From assembly GCA_958298945.1 (NCBI GenBank), contig OY282605.1, positions 115,688,267 to 115,752,266 of the forward strand: DNA of 64,000 bases, given 5' to 3'. This document shows, piece by piece, positions 47,301 to 54,543 of the stretch. The translations under genes and the position numbers were made by a program. The notes beneath the pieces are model-generated. The model searched no databases, was not told where the DNA came from, and saw only the letters and a program-made list of their open reading frames with translations. The DNA is from Atherix ibis (Eukaryota; Arthropoda; Insecta; Diptera; Athericidae). Every line of letters starts with the position of its first letter. The first letter of the stretch is position 1.

Positions 47301-50300
47301 ATTACATGATCTTGGTGGCCAACTGCCCTAAAAGTCAATTCGGCCATGGCGGTCAGAATTTATTGCAACGGAGTATCTTTTTCCTTACACCTTCAGACAA
47401 AAATGCACAACTATCTAAAAAAATTTCTTTGGATACAATGGCTTCTTCACAGTCATTTGCGGATTTTTAGAGCACTATATAAGCAAATTTACTTATCAAC
47501 GTGTACACAGCGCAACAAATGAACCCCATTGCAGAAGAAAATTTTGCTCGACAATTTAAAATGATGTGTTTGCCGACAGTCTGCATCTTAGACAACATAA
47601 AAATAGTATGGAGAAAGCTGTCAAAAGGTTTTTAAAGCAATATTAAATACGTACTAGACAAAAATATTAACACATGAACAAATACAGTGCATGCACCGAT
47701 AATATTAAAACTGAAATCATCAATCTTAAAGCGACTGTATTAATTTTATATAATATGTAAAAAAAATTGATGAAAGCATCTTAGTTTCTAGCTTGTTGCA
47801 CCTACTAATCAAATAAAACGTTTAGGCATTCGTAGAAGGAAAGGACTGGCCAAGTAACGAAAGGTTTCTTTCGAAACAGTAGCCAAGCATTGCCTAACCC
47901 GTCTACGAGGGTTAGGCAATGCTTGGCTACTGTTTCGAGTCAACAAGTACTTAGCCTCACCGTCCGATGGAACTGCTGTCACAAAAGAAATTAACCATCG
48001 TGCAGAACATTCTTTTAGTAGCCTACTGTCAAAGTTTCAGTCGATTCCCTTCATTAGTTTTGTTTTGAGAGCCTTTTAAAGCGAGCGTGTCGGTCGGTTG
48101 CACAAAAATGGAAAAAGAATAATATCGTTCGGTGATTAGACTCTTGTTTTTGGAAGGGAAAATGCGGAACCATTGGAACGCGTAGAATCAGCACATCTTC
48201 TCCTTTATATTTACTTTTGACAATTTTTACTTCTATCATATTTGGCATTAGTTTTTTAACAGAAAGTCTTGTTCCGTTGCACACCCTCGGCGGATCTAAA
48301 TTCCAAAGGAGCATTATTAGTTATATTTAAAATAAGCGGTTGCATTTCAGATGGCTCCAATGAATTTGAAAACTCCTTAGATTATAGAAAAACTGGATTG
48401 GCCTCTATACAAAAATTGTAACTAATTTTGTTGGCAATACATTCGTTGAACGTATACACATGCAAAATAACAGAAGCGGCGTAAATCATTGGGGGGCAAA
48501 TTTTAAACTTCAGTTTGCGATTGAAACAATTTTCATATGTGATGTCATTTATGCGTAAACAAAATACATTTTTTTTTATTTTCATTTTATTTATTTCACT
48601 ATATATTATTTATTAGACAATATTGAAAGCTTATTCATAATATAAATATGTGTTTATAAATTCAAATTGTAATTTAAATAGGCATGTGCATTTAAATTAA
48701 ATTAAAAATAAAGCATTAATTATGTAGAATATTACATCAAGTTCTGAATAAAACATAAGTTAATCATATACAACATTATAGCAAATACTTTAAAACTAAA
48801 TTACAACATGAAAAATTTAATGTACTTAAATAATTAATAACGATTGTAATATTCTAAAAAAATTGAAAACAATATTATTTAGTAAATGCATTATAATATG
48901 GTCTAATAGAGGAAGCCGTCCTGGATCCACCGGTTCTCGTCCGATCACCGAAGTTAAGCAGGACTGGGCGTGGTTAGTACTTGGATGGATGACCGCTTGG
49001 GAACACTGCGTGCCGCAGGTTTAACCGTGTGTGTGTCGACCGACTCACACTCGGTAGGTAGCGGGTTCGATTCCCGTTGCCGCCATCTCGGCATGGTGCC
49101 GGGGTGAGAGGCCGACTACAAGCCTTATATGTAGTCCGTAGGGTCCCCCAACGTCACTGGAGGTTACTTCGCTGGCCTGATAAGCCGCAAGCTATAAAAA
49201 CCACCTTATCAAGAAACAGCACAAGAAGAATCAACCGGACCGTAGCTCAGGCAAAAAACTCATCTGGTTTTCATCGAACAGCCCGAATAGAGGTACCTGG
49301 AACGTGCGGGACTCGCTCCCAAAAAAAAAAAAAACTTCTCGACTGGCTTTTCTCCCAATAAAAAAACGCTTACAACCTCGACATCCTGGGAATCTCCGAG
49401 ACAAGGTGGAAACATCAAGGGAGCCCTCACAACGCAGACGGGTGAACACTTCATCTACAGCGGCAACGACAGCAGCCACCACTGTGGAGTCGGATTGATC
49501 CTATCGGCCAACGCAAAAAGAGATCTCTCATGGGCTACAAACCGGTCTCCGACCGCCTTCTAACAGCCAGGCTCCACTTGAAGTTCCGAAACATCACCAT
49601 CGTGCAGTGCTTATGCCCCAACCAAGGTAGATGATGACGCCAACAAAAAAAAAGAAAAAAAGAAGCTTTCTACCACCAACTAGAGACGTGTATTCTCTGT
49701 GCCGCTATATGTTCCATAGGAGCGACTGTTTCTCATGACTATGTGTAGATGTGTTATAATGTATAATGTAGAAATGAAACCTGTCAAATAAAAAATTAAA
49801 AAATAGAGGAAGCGAAAGCACAAATGCAAACAAATTTATTTAAATAAAAAGCATACCGAGTATACTTTATTTATTTTAACACAATAAAAACAGCAATGGA
49901 AAACAAACTGAAAAATTCGTTCCCTTAAATTTTCTTACACACACTTTACGTACGCCGGCACTGAACTATTTTCTGGTAAACATTGAACTGTCAACATCAC
50001 ATTTGTTTACATTTATTGAAAACCGAACTTTTCACTTTTTAACAACTTTTTGGTCAAAACATATTACTAAAAGCCATTTAGGTATATCATAAACTAAATT
50101 TTTGTTATTTTCTATAGTAAAAATGAATATGTCAACTTACCGAACGAAAGAAATTCCCGGCTTCCTCATTCTGTTGAATAAAAAGCACTTCTCTACAAAA
50201 CACTTCATTTTCTGAAATCAAAACTTCCTATTAAATTTTATCAACAATATATCTATTTATATAAATACTTATTTTTTCGTAAATACTTCAAAATATGGTA

Positions 50301-53300
50301 GATAAAAACCACACTTTCAGATAAGTGCCGAAATAACAACTTGAAAAATGACAAGAGAACGCAAGCATTTCGGTATGTTACCGCTTTCATGGAGAATGGC
50401 GTGTTTTAAAATTCTCCGAAAGTCTACAAAATTGAGGCGCTTGATATTTTATTAATATTTACGAAATAAATAATAAACCTAAAATACAATTCCGTATCAT
50501 ATCGAAAGACAAAAAATAAAAGCTGCCTATTATTGTGTTTATATTGTATTTTTGTTTCCAATAAGTAAATTAAAATGAATATAATGCTTTTGGAATTTAA
50601 TAAATTTCTATTACGAAAACTAAATGTCAGCGGGTATCATGTCTACATAAGAAAATCTACACAAGGGTATGCAAGCGTTTCGATTTTTCGCCGCTTCTGC
50701 AAAAATTATGCCGGAAATCTGACGTACGGACATATCCAGATATTCTTTAATCTAAAGGAAACTCTATTGGATAATTGGCAGCTTGATGCGCTACTTTAAT
50801 CCACATGTCAACCGGGTTTGTATTTCGTCAGTTTCAATTGAATCTTATCACTTATTTAATTGGCGTCATCATTCTTTAGAGCTGAGATTTCCCACAAGCA
50901 AAGCCAACCGCTATTCTTAAAGTTTCTCGTAATATTTGGAAAACCAAATTATAACCTCAATAAATTTGCCATTGGATGGGAATAATACTTAAACATTATA
51001 AAAACTTATAAATAGTTGAGACAAAAACAGAAAAAAAGGAGAAACCAAATAAACTTAATTTTTTTTTATATAAAAATTGTAAAGAATCACAAAACATGGG
51101 ATTTTTTTTAAATAGTTTCACTACAACGCCATCTTGACGGCCAGTTAGAGCAAAATGGGTATGTTACCAAAAAAAACTTTATATACAAATTTTCATGATA
51201 ATCCGTTGAGCGGTTTAGGAGTCTGTAGAGAACATACAAACAGACAAACATGCGTTTTTATATATATAGATAAACATAGATAGATATAACAATAATTCTA
51301 TTTTTAAAAAAAGAAATCAATTTTGAATTAGTACAAATTAATTTAGAATTAATTTCGAATTTATGCTAAATCTTGCCACATTCAAAACCATGCTGAATAA
51401 GGTCGTGGCTGATTGTTTTGAACCCTTCCCCTTTCCGAAAAGTGTTATTCTACTCTTTAAGGTCTGATCAATTTCACCAATGATACGCCAGCAGTTGCAT
51501 GGGGTTAAATGTCAAGAAGTTAAAGAGGCTTAGATGACAATATATCTGGCGGACTTATTGACCTAAGAGCATCTTAAGTTTGAACGCTCCGCAAACATCT
51601 CTGCCAGATAAAATTCAATATGAATAAAAAATTTTTCTGTAAAAAAAGTTTTTTTTTCACCATACACATAAGTTGGATAAAAATACTTTAAGTCTTCTAT
51701 TGCCTCTCACTGACCTTTACTTACCAACTAACTTTCCATCACACCATTCTTCTCGTAGAATAGCTGCATACATAACTTTTGCGTTATTCTTTTTTTCTTA
51801 CGTAACTTTGGTGCATATGATCCCCTTTGCCCTACATACGGCGAAGCGCTGTCGAATTGTGGAACTTTTACGAAAATTCCATGTACAGCCCTTCTGATCT
51901 GACCGCCGCTTAATTAAAATATCGGCCAAGGTCTATAGCTTCCAGTTGATGCCAACAAAATTATTTTGATAAATAATTTTAATGGTCCCATGCCTTCACC
52001 AAACTTAAAACAGTCACTTTTTGAGGATGCATTTATCTTTTATGAATCTCAGGAGGATTTTTTAAGGACATTTTATTATAATTGACTCATTGTCAAATTG
52101 CTGATAACGATGCTGAATTGATAATGCGTCCCTCCACTCTATTCGCATATGACATTTGTAAAAAAAAAAAAGCCGCCAACTGCAAATAAAAATAATGGCG
52201 CCAGATTTAAATTCCGCGTTCAATCAGAGAGTATTTTTAAAACTAAAGTTCTTTAAATATTCTGCAAAAAATTTATTTTATGGATTATTAGTCCATTTGG
52301 AATATAAACACAATTTTTTTTTGTTGATAAAAAATCTACTTATTTATTGGTTAATATTGATTTTATCAATAGTAATATTTTAATTTTTCCGAATAACCAA
52401 GGCTAACTGGAGTTGTTATCTACTGGAAAATAAACTTTTTAATAAAATTTAGCAAATCCTTTATAATCATGTCAGTTCTGACAAATTGCTGCATGCATCA
52501 GAAGATTGGATCAAATTTGCTGGATTGGTATGAGCATTGGGTTCGATGTGTGCGTCGTGTGTGTGGATTTGGATCCAATGCGGCTGCAAAAAAAAACCTG
52601 TAAATGGCTTAAGGCCTGTCCACTAGATCTCACAAAGAATCTGTAAATTTAAGTAAATGTCTTAACACACATATGATACATGCATTCAACCCAATTTGAC
52701 GCAACTCTCAGACGCATTCAGCAAATTTGATTACTATTATCTCTTTTATTATTTTCAAAAGGAATTTTTTTTTCATTAATAATTTCTCTTGTGAACTTCT
52801 CATTTTCAGGTATAAGCGAAATTGTTGGATGCTTTCTTGCACTTTATTTTACTTTGTGTACTAAACACAAGTGGCAATTTGCTGGAATTTATAATATCAT
52901 CACAGGTGCTATGGGATTCTTAGGATGGATTTTTCCTGACACCTGTAAGTATATCAACAAAATCAATATTTTTTTTCTTTAAATTACTTTTTTTAGTAAA
53001 AACTAAAAGAAACCATTTCCAGTTAGTGACTCCATTAATGTTCTTCTTTGGATGGTAATATCATCAATAGCCAAAGCAGGTGTTTCCATATCACAGTCTA
53101 TGCTAATGGGATGCACTTCGGAATTGGTACCACCAAATAAGAGGGTTATTTTCACATTTTCGTGTATTGTTTTCGCAAGAATATGGCTGCTCACAGCACC
53201 TTTCATAAATGTATTCCAAAAAATTGATACTGCATTTTCTTTATCATTTTTTACATTTTTACAAATAATTGGAGGTATAGCTACAATTTTATTCAAACCA

Positions 53301-53432
53301 GAAATATCATCAAAATCATCTACGGAACAAAATCAAATTAAAAATTTAACAATAACGATACCAAATCAAAATCAAATTACTACTAAAATAGGGAAAAATG
53401 AAAATATTTGGACAGTAACAAGTTCACAATAG
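25848..53432 (+). CDS. SLC22 / organic cation transporter-like MFS protein, five exons
   Basis: Exons at 25848-26362, 26420-26574, 26635-27129, 52810-52944 and 53023-53432 join in phase to 569 codons plus TAG. Every intron is GT..AG. The product has the SLC22 plan: TM1 (about 16-38) after FGNFGIWQLRT, a large cysteine-containing extracellular loop (about 40-140) with NxT sites, MFS motif A after TM2 (GTRLMDHISPRRVML, 166-180), the SLC22 signature PDAPKWLLKQGR (283-294) before the cytoplasmic loop, and six further membrane segments to about 530, then a polar Asn/Gln/Thr-rich tail. It should move small organic solutes across the plasma membrane; the substrate cannot be told. The ATG at 25848 (AAAATG) gives the conserved N terminus. 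Intron 3 is about 25.7 kb of transposons. No coding defect is visible. Confidence 0.9.
26420..26574 (+). CDS. SLC22-like transporter exon 2
   Basis: Follows acceptor attattatag. It completes codon 172 and encodes ISPRRVMLTGMLTQIMCG through FVRCLSAICCALMFTAGTVI, i.e. motif A, TM3 and TM4. Donor t|gtaatg at 26575; the intron is only 60 bp. Confidence 0.88.
26635..27129 (+). CDS. SLC22-like transporter exon 3
   Basis: Acceptor tttattttattag. Codes F224 (split codon) to residue 388: SEITGGDYRIGVNTLFDQFW, TM5-TM6, PDAPKWLL signature, the intracellular loop with GRIEEAEYIIRQGAEIN, and TM7. Donor acag|gtaatt at 27130 starts the giant intron. Confidence 0.9.
27130..28035. other. start of giant intron, AT-rich
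   Basis: No gene, repeat end or RNA is recognised before the first mariner derivative. Confidence 0.5.
28036..28379 (+). mobile_element. 344-bp mariner derivative with inverted internal segment (M8)
   Basis: TA-flanked terminal repeats acgaggtctgtacaaaaag and ...actttttgaaca.atcttgta belong to the M7/M10/M11 family. The first 200 bp match the family 5' UTR and first codons on the plus strand (to about 28220). The following 60-70 bp (gggaacaagaaaaagtcaca, then agatctggggaata) match the family 3' coding region in reverse orientation. This non-autonomous element arose by deletion plus inversion. Confidence 0.82.
28380..28823. other. no gene recognised; short tandem repeat
   Basis: A 25-bp unit (agaagaggatct.ccgaagaattta) occurs twice at about 28615-28665. 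A minus-strand ORF (28522-28743) has no family resemblance. Confidence 0.4.
28824..29886 (-). mobile_element. old mariner element with both terminal repeats
   Basis: Left end TA|cgagagttgtatgattaata (28824) is matched in inverted orientation by ...tattaatcatacaaccctcg at about 29866-29884. The minus strand between holds a heavily mutated mariner transposase: HHNCARMSICAIAMVKF (second catalytic Asp changed to Asn) and NPSYSTDLAPSYYFLFPNMTK (last Asp changed to Tyr) at about 29160-29020. The family relates to M3/M5/M6 by the FLFPN block and the cgag ends. Many stops; long dead. Confidence 0.78.
29887..30634. other. AT-rich intron sequence
   Basis: Nothing recognised. Confidence 0.5.
30635..31898 (+). 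mobile_element. mariner M6 with both terminal repeats
   Basis: Complete TA-flanked ends: TA|cgagggtcgttcaataagtc (30635) and ...ggacttattgaacgaccctcg|TA (31898). It belongs to the M3/M5 family in the opposite orientation. Between the left end and the transposase lies a large inverted duplication (30741-30785 against 30798-30843) absent in this form from M3. Confidence 0.9.
30858..31827 (+). pseudogene. M6 mariner transposase, frameshifted with catalytic-region deletion
   Basis: Starts MEKSEFRAVIKHLHLKGLSP (ATG about 30858). It loses sequence after NWVHEF and again near 31095, is in frame for LHEKLSVKKISARWVPRLL through RYVTVDET, then lacks the WIHYYTPE segment, running from VDET straight into DFQGERAPKK. 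The last block (31288-31827) keeps PAYSPDLAPSDYFLF but has HQYNARVHT, Tyr for the second catalytic Asp. Inactive. Confidence 0.88.
31899..32493. other. AT-rich intron sequence
   Basis: Nothing recognised. Confidence 0.5.
32494..33120 (+). mobile_element. 627-bp internally deleted mariner (M7 family)
   Basis: Both ends are present and TA-flanked (acgaggtctgttcaaaaag at 32495; ...gaacagacctcgta to 33120). Inside are short coding islands: the 5' UTR, VRDDPNLLQRVITADESWVYGYDV (about 32730-32800), KNKNW (about 32950) joined to LAKNNTIIMP, CDFLLFPKLKSPMKRYATIEEI. The segment with the second catalytic Asp is deleted at the same place as in M7 and M11. Confidence 0.85.
33121..34690. other. unassigned intron sequence, less AT-rich after 33300
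   Basis: This stretch is richer in C than its neighbours (for example 33840-34570) and suggests an old element, but no motif or terminal repeat is identifiable on either strand. Confidence 0.35.
34691..35030. repeat. diverged tandem duplication, unit about 181 bp
   Basis: gaaagtttttct.gaa.agt.cgacg.gct at 34754 recurs at 34935 with matching flanks (atgtttactcctgtt; atcttcagcc.t.cataact). The offset is 181 bp and similarity perhaps 75-80 percent. The second unit runs into the 5' junction of the R1-like LINE. Confidence 0.6.
35062..36775 (+). mobile_element. R1-like LINE, 5'-truncated, with poly(A) (copy B3)
   Basis: Plus-strand RT (frame ending 35853) has SQLSKFQFGFKKGRSTNDAL, VTLDIKNAFNSTRWDRVLEA, TGGVPQGSVLPPLLWNVMYD, and the intact catalytic VAFADDVAVVFV (about 35475), then AEHKTEALLVSSQKK and IRYLGVVFDARLNYKKHISS. 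A frameshift near 35815 separates the C-terminal frames: VQRLSAIRVTSAYRTVSHDA, then CHRCYDVLEDAEHVFFQCPF with CCHC spacing, ending EE-stop at 36521. The 3' UTR ends ctgtacctcaataatct then A13 (36763-36775). This is the best-preserved RT of the family. Confidence 0.88.
36776..37922. other. AT-rich intron sequence
   Basis: Nothing recognised with confidence. Confidence 0.45.
37923..38018. repeat. 45-bp inverted repeat (hairpin)
   Basis: Arms 37923-37967 and 37974-38018 are reverse complements apart from about three positions, with a 6-nt loop. The core aataaattagtcaatatt is perfect. It has no coding content. It could be a small MITE, a fold-back product or a small-RNA precursor. Confidence 0.85.
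38019..39149. other. AT-rich intron sequence
   Basis: Nothing recognised. Confidence 0.5.
39150..39490 (-). pseudogene. DD41D transposase fragment
   Basis: Minus-strand reading gives KLYFIDEAAL (first catalytic block, about 39475), DDVNLNHIWLQQNNLTCHTE (about 39425-39365; Asp changed to Asn) and FPCHAISRYADISQF onward, matching the DD41D pattern. Several frameshifts. Confidence 0.55.
39640..40030 (+). pseudogene. DD41D transposase fragment, opposite strand
   Basis: Plus strand: NTFYKNGDSAITTFQ (about 39658), DSENPRITFGKAIVSIK (about 39780-39835) and SYDLTLLDFI (about 39990-40020, equivalent of SCDLTPLDFFLWG). Together with the minus-strand fragment just upstream this is a head-to-head arrangement. 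Confidence 0.5.
40075..41010 (-). pseudogene. irritans-like mariner transposase, old
   Basis: The minus strand contains VDGEGVVSKSAVRKWFAPFR and CGNFNCKDESLP (about 40985-40890), QDNTQPHTF (second catalytic block, about 40415), SLDVASSDYHLLQSLLN with the last Asp (about 40345), and LPEKWQNTINNNGKYLD at the C terminus (about 40205-40155). Many stops. The left end tagtcgaaaaagttcgt (about 40075) looks like a mariner end; the other end was not identified. Confidence 0.65.
41011..42714. other. AT-rich intron sequence
   Basis: Nothing recognised. Confidence 0.5.
42715..42790 (-). pseudogene. tiny fragment of M7-family mariner
   Basis: agaacaagaaaaag.ca.acgg and the following 50 bp resemble the reverse complement of the family 3' coding region, as also found in M8. 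Too short for more. Confidence 0.35.
42811..43968 (-). mobile_element. P/THAP-type element, truncated (X1)
   Basis: Begins with the family end cttagatt (42811) and the characteristic blocks aataggcctctac, gcgtaaatcattgggg, cacactttacgtacgccggc and aaaatgacagaagaatgtaag. A frameshifted THAP exon lies on the minus strand at about 43595-43665 (RMRKPGI-like sequence in pieces, then the donor gtaagt). The far end is missing: the sequence stops at 43968 against the truncated mariner M10. Confidence 0.7.
43969..45163 (+). mobile_element. mariner M10 (M7 family), 5'-truncated, second Asp retained
   Basis: Lacks the 5' terminal repeat. Broken plus-strand transposase: FLKGREDVNDEKHAGRPSTS (about 44190), AEDLNISIGLCHSIF, ITDDESWVYGYDVE (first Asp, about 44510), VYFECRGVVYHEFFP, then LLHHDNDPAHASLLVRR (second Asp, about 44775) and PPYSPDLAPCAFFLF (last Asp changed to Ala, about 44870). 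The normal C terminus ends KIDIHE at 45105. 3' repeat ends cagacattgta (45163). It is the only copy here that keeps the HHDN block and has no poly-C tract. Confidence 0.83.
45164..47289. other. AT-rich intron sequence
   Basis: About 2.1 kb with no recognised feature. Confidence 0.5.
47290..47560 (-). pseudogene. DD41D transposase fragment
   Basis: Minus strand reads VDK-stop-ICLYSALKNP and KNPQMTVKKPLYPKK (about 47500-47420; compare VNKQNCRIW..NPxVxxEKPMxP) and GSWPPRSCNL (about 47330-47300). The catalytic middle is deleted. Confidence 0.55.
47871..47938. repeat. perfect 30-bp inverted repeat (hairpin)
   Basis: Arms 47871-47900 and 47909-47938 are exact reverse complements (cagtagccaagcattgccta core) around an 8-nt loop gtctacga. 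GC content is higher than the flanks. No coding frame. Perfect identity over 30 bp suggests a recent fold-back event or selection for pairing. Confidence 0.93.
48108..48171 (+). pseudogene. mariner N-terminal fragment
   Basis: MEKE-stop-YRSVIRLLFLEGKMR resembles the first 20 residues of the M3/M5 mariner type (MEKSEFRAVIKHL..). It is cut by the Helitron fragment on the other strand. Confidence 0.5.
48172..48378 (-). pseudogene. Helitron/PIF1-type helicase fragment, part 2
   Basis: The minus strand gives EFSNSLEPSEMQPLILN and, one frame over, LLWNLDPPRVCNGTRL and SVKKLMPNMIEVKIV with KGEDVLILRVPM. These are the domain between the late motifs of Helitron PIF1 helicases. It continues upstream at 50757-50895; a P/THAP element separates the parts. 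Confidence 0.75.
48917..49801 (+). mobile_element. LINE derivative headed by 5S rRNA and a tRNA-like B box
   Basis: The first 103 bp (48917-49019) are a 5' shortened 5S rRNA sequence: cggttctcgtccgatcaccg, ggttagtacttggatgg, gaccgcttgggaacac, i.e. the internal A, IE and C control regions. Next come a B box ggttcgattcc (49064-49074) in a T-stem-like context and a UTR. A frameshifted AP-endonuclease domain of a LINE follows (TWNVR-like start about 49297, LDILGISETRWK about 49379, PVSDRLLTARLHLKFRNITI about 49540-49600), cut short near 49690. It ends ctgtcaaataaaaaattaaa. A 12-bp duplication, aatagaggaagc, flanks it (48905-48916, 49802-49813). Confidence 0.88.
50141..50208 (-). CDS. THAP-type zinc-finger first exon (in X2)
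   Basis: ATG at 50208 opens MKCFVEKCFLFNRMRKPGIS and FVR, then splice donor cg|gtaagt at 50140. The CxxxxC pair, RMRKPGISF and the expected FP position after the intron fit the start of a THAP DNA-binding domain (consensus CxxxC...GxxFHxFP), used by P-element transposases. The following exons are not identifiable. The same 68-bp exon occurs at 60176-60243. Confidence 0.65.
50757..50895 (-). pseudogene. Helitron/PIF1-type helicase fragment, part 1
   Basis: The minus strand reads ALKNDDAN-stop-ISDKIQLKL and then, after a frameshift, HQAANYPIEF, which joins SNSLEPSEM at 48378 when the element between is removed. The order and motif match the Helitron helicase segment preceding NSLxPxGxPPH. Confidence 0.65.
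50896..51139. other. short unassigned stretch
   Basis: AT-rich; possibly more Helitron upstream, not readable. Confidence 0.3.
51140..51290 (+). repeat. RTE-like retrotransposon 3' tail
   Basis: aaattttcatgataatccgt, gagcggtttaggagtctgta, acatacaaacagacaaacat followed by tatatatagata is the common 3' end of RTE-clade LINEs and their SINEs, with a microsatellite terminus. No coding part is attached. Confidence 0.6.
51291..52809. other. end of giant intron, unassigned
   Basis: AT-rich with a somewhat less biased patch at 51360-51920 that may be an old element. No recognisable motif. A short plus-strand ORF at 51673-51897 shows no family resemblance. Confidence 0.35.
52810..52944 (+). CDS. SLC22-like transporter exon 4
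   Basis: Acceptor ctcattttcag. Starts GT, which with the terminal G of exon 3 makes Gly389, then ISEIVGCFLALYFTLCTKHK and FAGIYNIITGAMGFLGWIF (TM8-TM9). Donor acct|gtaagt. The phase match across 25.7 kb is the key evidence that exons 1-3 and 4-5 are one gene. Confidence 0.88.
53023..53432 (+). CDS. SLC22-like transporter exon 5 and stop
   Basis: Acceptor aaaccatttccag. Codes residues 434-569: FSDSINVLLWMVISSIAKAG, SMLMGCTSELVPPNKRVIF (the SLC22 EL.PT.R region), two last membrane segments and a polar tail, ending TAG at 53430-53432. A poly(A) signal follows 63 bp later. Confidence 0.9.
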
Positions 53433-53494
53433 AATAAAATAGAATAGAATATAGTTGTTAGAATTTAACATAACTCTATAAATTTAGTATTAAA

Positions 53495-53500
53495 AATAAA
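53495..53500 (+). promoter_or_regulatory. candidate polyadenylation signal
   Basis: AATAAA 63 bp after the SLC22-like stop codon; the AT-rich context gives other AATAAA copies nearby, so the exact site is uncertain. Confidence 0.45.
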
Positions 53501-53509
53501 ATAGATTTT

Positions 53510-54009
53510 TTTAAGATGTATAAAATTTTTTTAATAAAATTATTATATAATATTTATTTCGAATAGTTTAATTTCTTTTCCATAATAAATGTTATTCAAA
53601 TTTTAGTAATTTCAGAAATTAATCTATCAATCTGCCACGAAAGTTTAAAATATTATTGAGTAAATAAATATTGAAAAAGAACTTACACATAACCTTAATT
53701 ATCTAAAGAGAAATTCGTAAATTTTATCTACAAATTCCTTAGTCAAGTGTGTGACTTTATAAAAAAATTACTCAGTGCTTCTATGCGGAAACATATATTT
53801 TTGAAAAAAGAAAATTTCATAAAAATTTAACACTTATCAAAAAAATTATCAAAAAAATTTTAACAATAACAGACAAAACAATGTTTAATAGTAACGTTTT
53901 ATTCATTTTATGGTTTGGAAAATATAAATTTTGTATTTAATCATTTTAAATTAATTTATATTATTAAAGATAAAATTTATTTAAAATAAAATTTACCATT
54001 TTATATTAT
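53510..54009. other. AT-rich sequence downstream of SLC22-like gene
   Basis: Nothing recognised. Confidence 0.5.
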
Positions 54010-54540
54010 AGATTATTTAATAATTGAACGAATCATTTAATTGTTATTTTTTCCACGATATAAAAATGCGGAGAAAATACGCCGATTTGGTGGTGGATCA
54101 ACCGGCTTTGAATGCTGAGGTTCCGAACGAAAAATTCTTCTTGCATCTTAAAAATGTAAATTTCCAAACTTGCAGCTTTAAAAACCTACAAACAATTATG
54201 GAGAAGCCACTGTATTCGCGAAAAGTGACGGTCAAGTTTGAATTTCAATAAGCCCGTATTTCTTTGAAAATATAGACGGAGAGAATGTTGCCGTTATTTC
54301 TGAGAACTACAGACATAAAATAACTAACTTTTTTGGCCCATACTTAACGATTTTTATCTGATATACATGTGGTTTTAATAAAACGGCGTCACAAGCTGCA
54401 CCATACGAAAAATGTAGGCTTTTTTATGCGAGGAGTTCCCAGTACTCTTAATTTCGAAATTCAGTTATACTAAATATCCTCTAAAATCGTATGATTTGAC
54501 ATCATTGGGCTTATATTCAAAAATTTATTTTTAAAAAACT
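54010..54540 (+). pseudogene. DD41D transposase fragment
   Basis: RRKYADLVVDQPALNAE and NLQTIMEKPLYSRKVTV (54060-54235), then GPYFFENIDGENVAVISENY-like sequence one frame over, MWF..NGVTSCTIR (second block, Asp lost, about 54368) and YPLKSYDLTSLGLYS (last block, Asp changed to Gly, about 54475). Clearly related to 18379-19683 but older. Confidence 0.65.
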
Positions 54541-54543
54541 CTA

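Larger units (their letters stand above)
48376..50756 (-). mobile_element. P/THAP-type element inserted in a Helitron, carrying a 5S-headed LINE (X2)
   Basis: Ends cttagattatagaa (48376) and ...tattctttaatctaaa (50756) are the family inverted repeats. Flanks gaaaactc (48368-48375) and ggaaactc (50757-50764) are an 8-bp duplication with one difference and restore a Helitron frame when joined. Without the nested 48917-49801 insertion the element is about 1.5 kb. It has the THAP exon at 50141-50208 but no recognisable transposase core, so it is non-autonomous. Confidence 0.83.

Noticed and set aside
48917..49019. Genuine 5S rRNA gene
   Set aside because: The 5' part is missing, it is fused to LINE sequence and the whole unit is flanked by a 12-bp target duplication.
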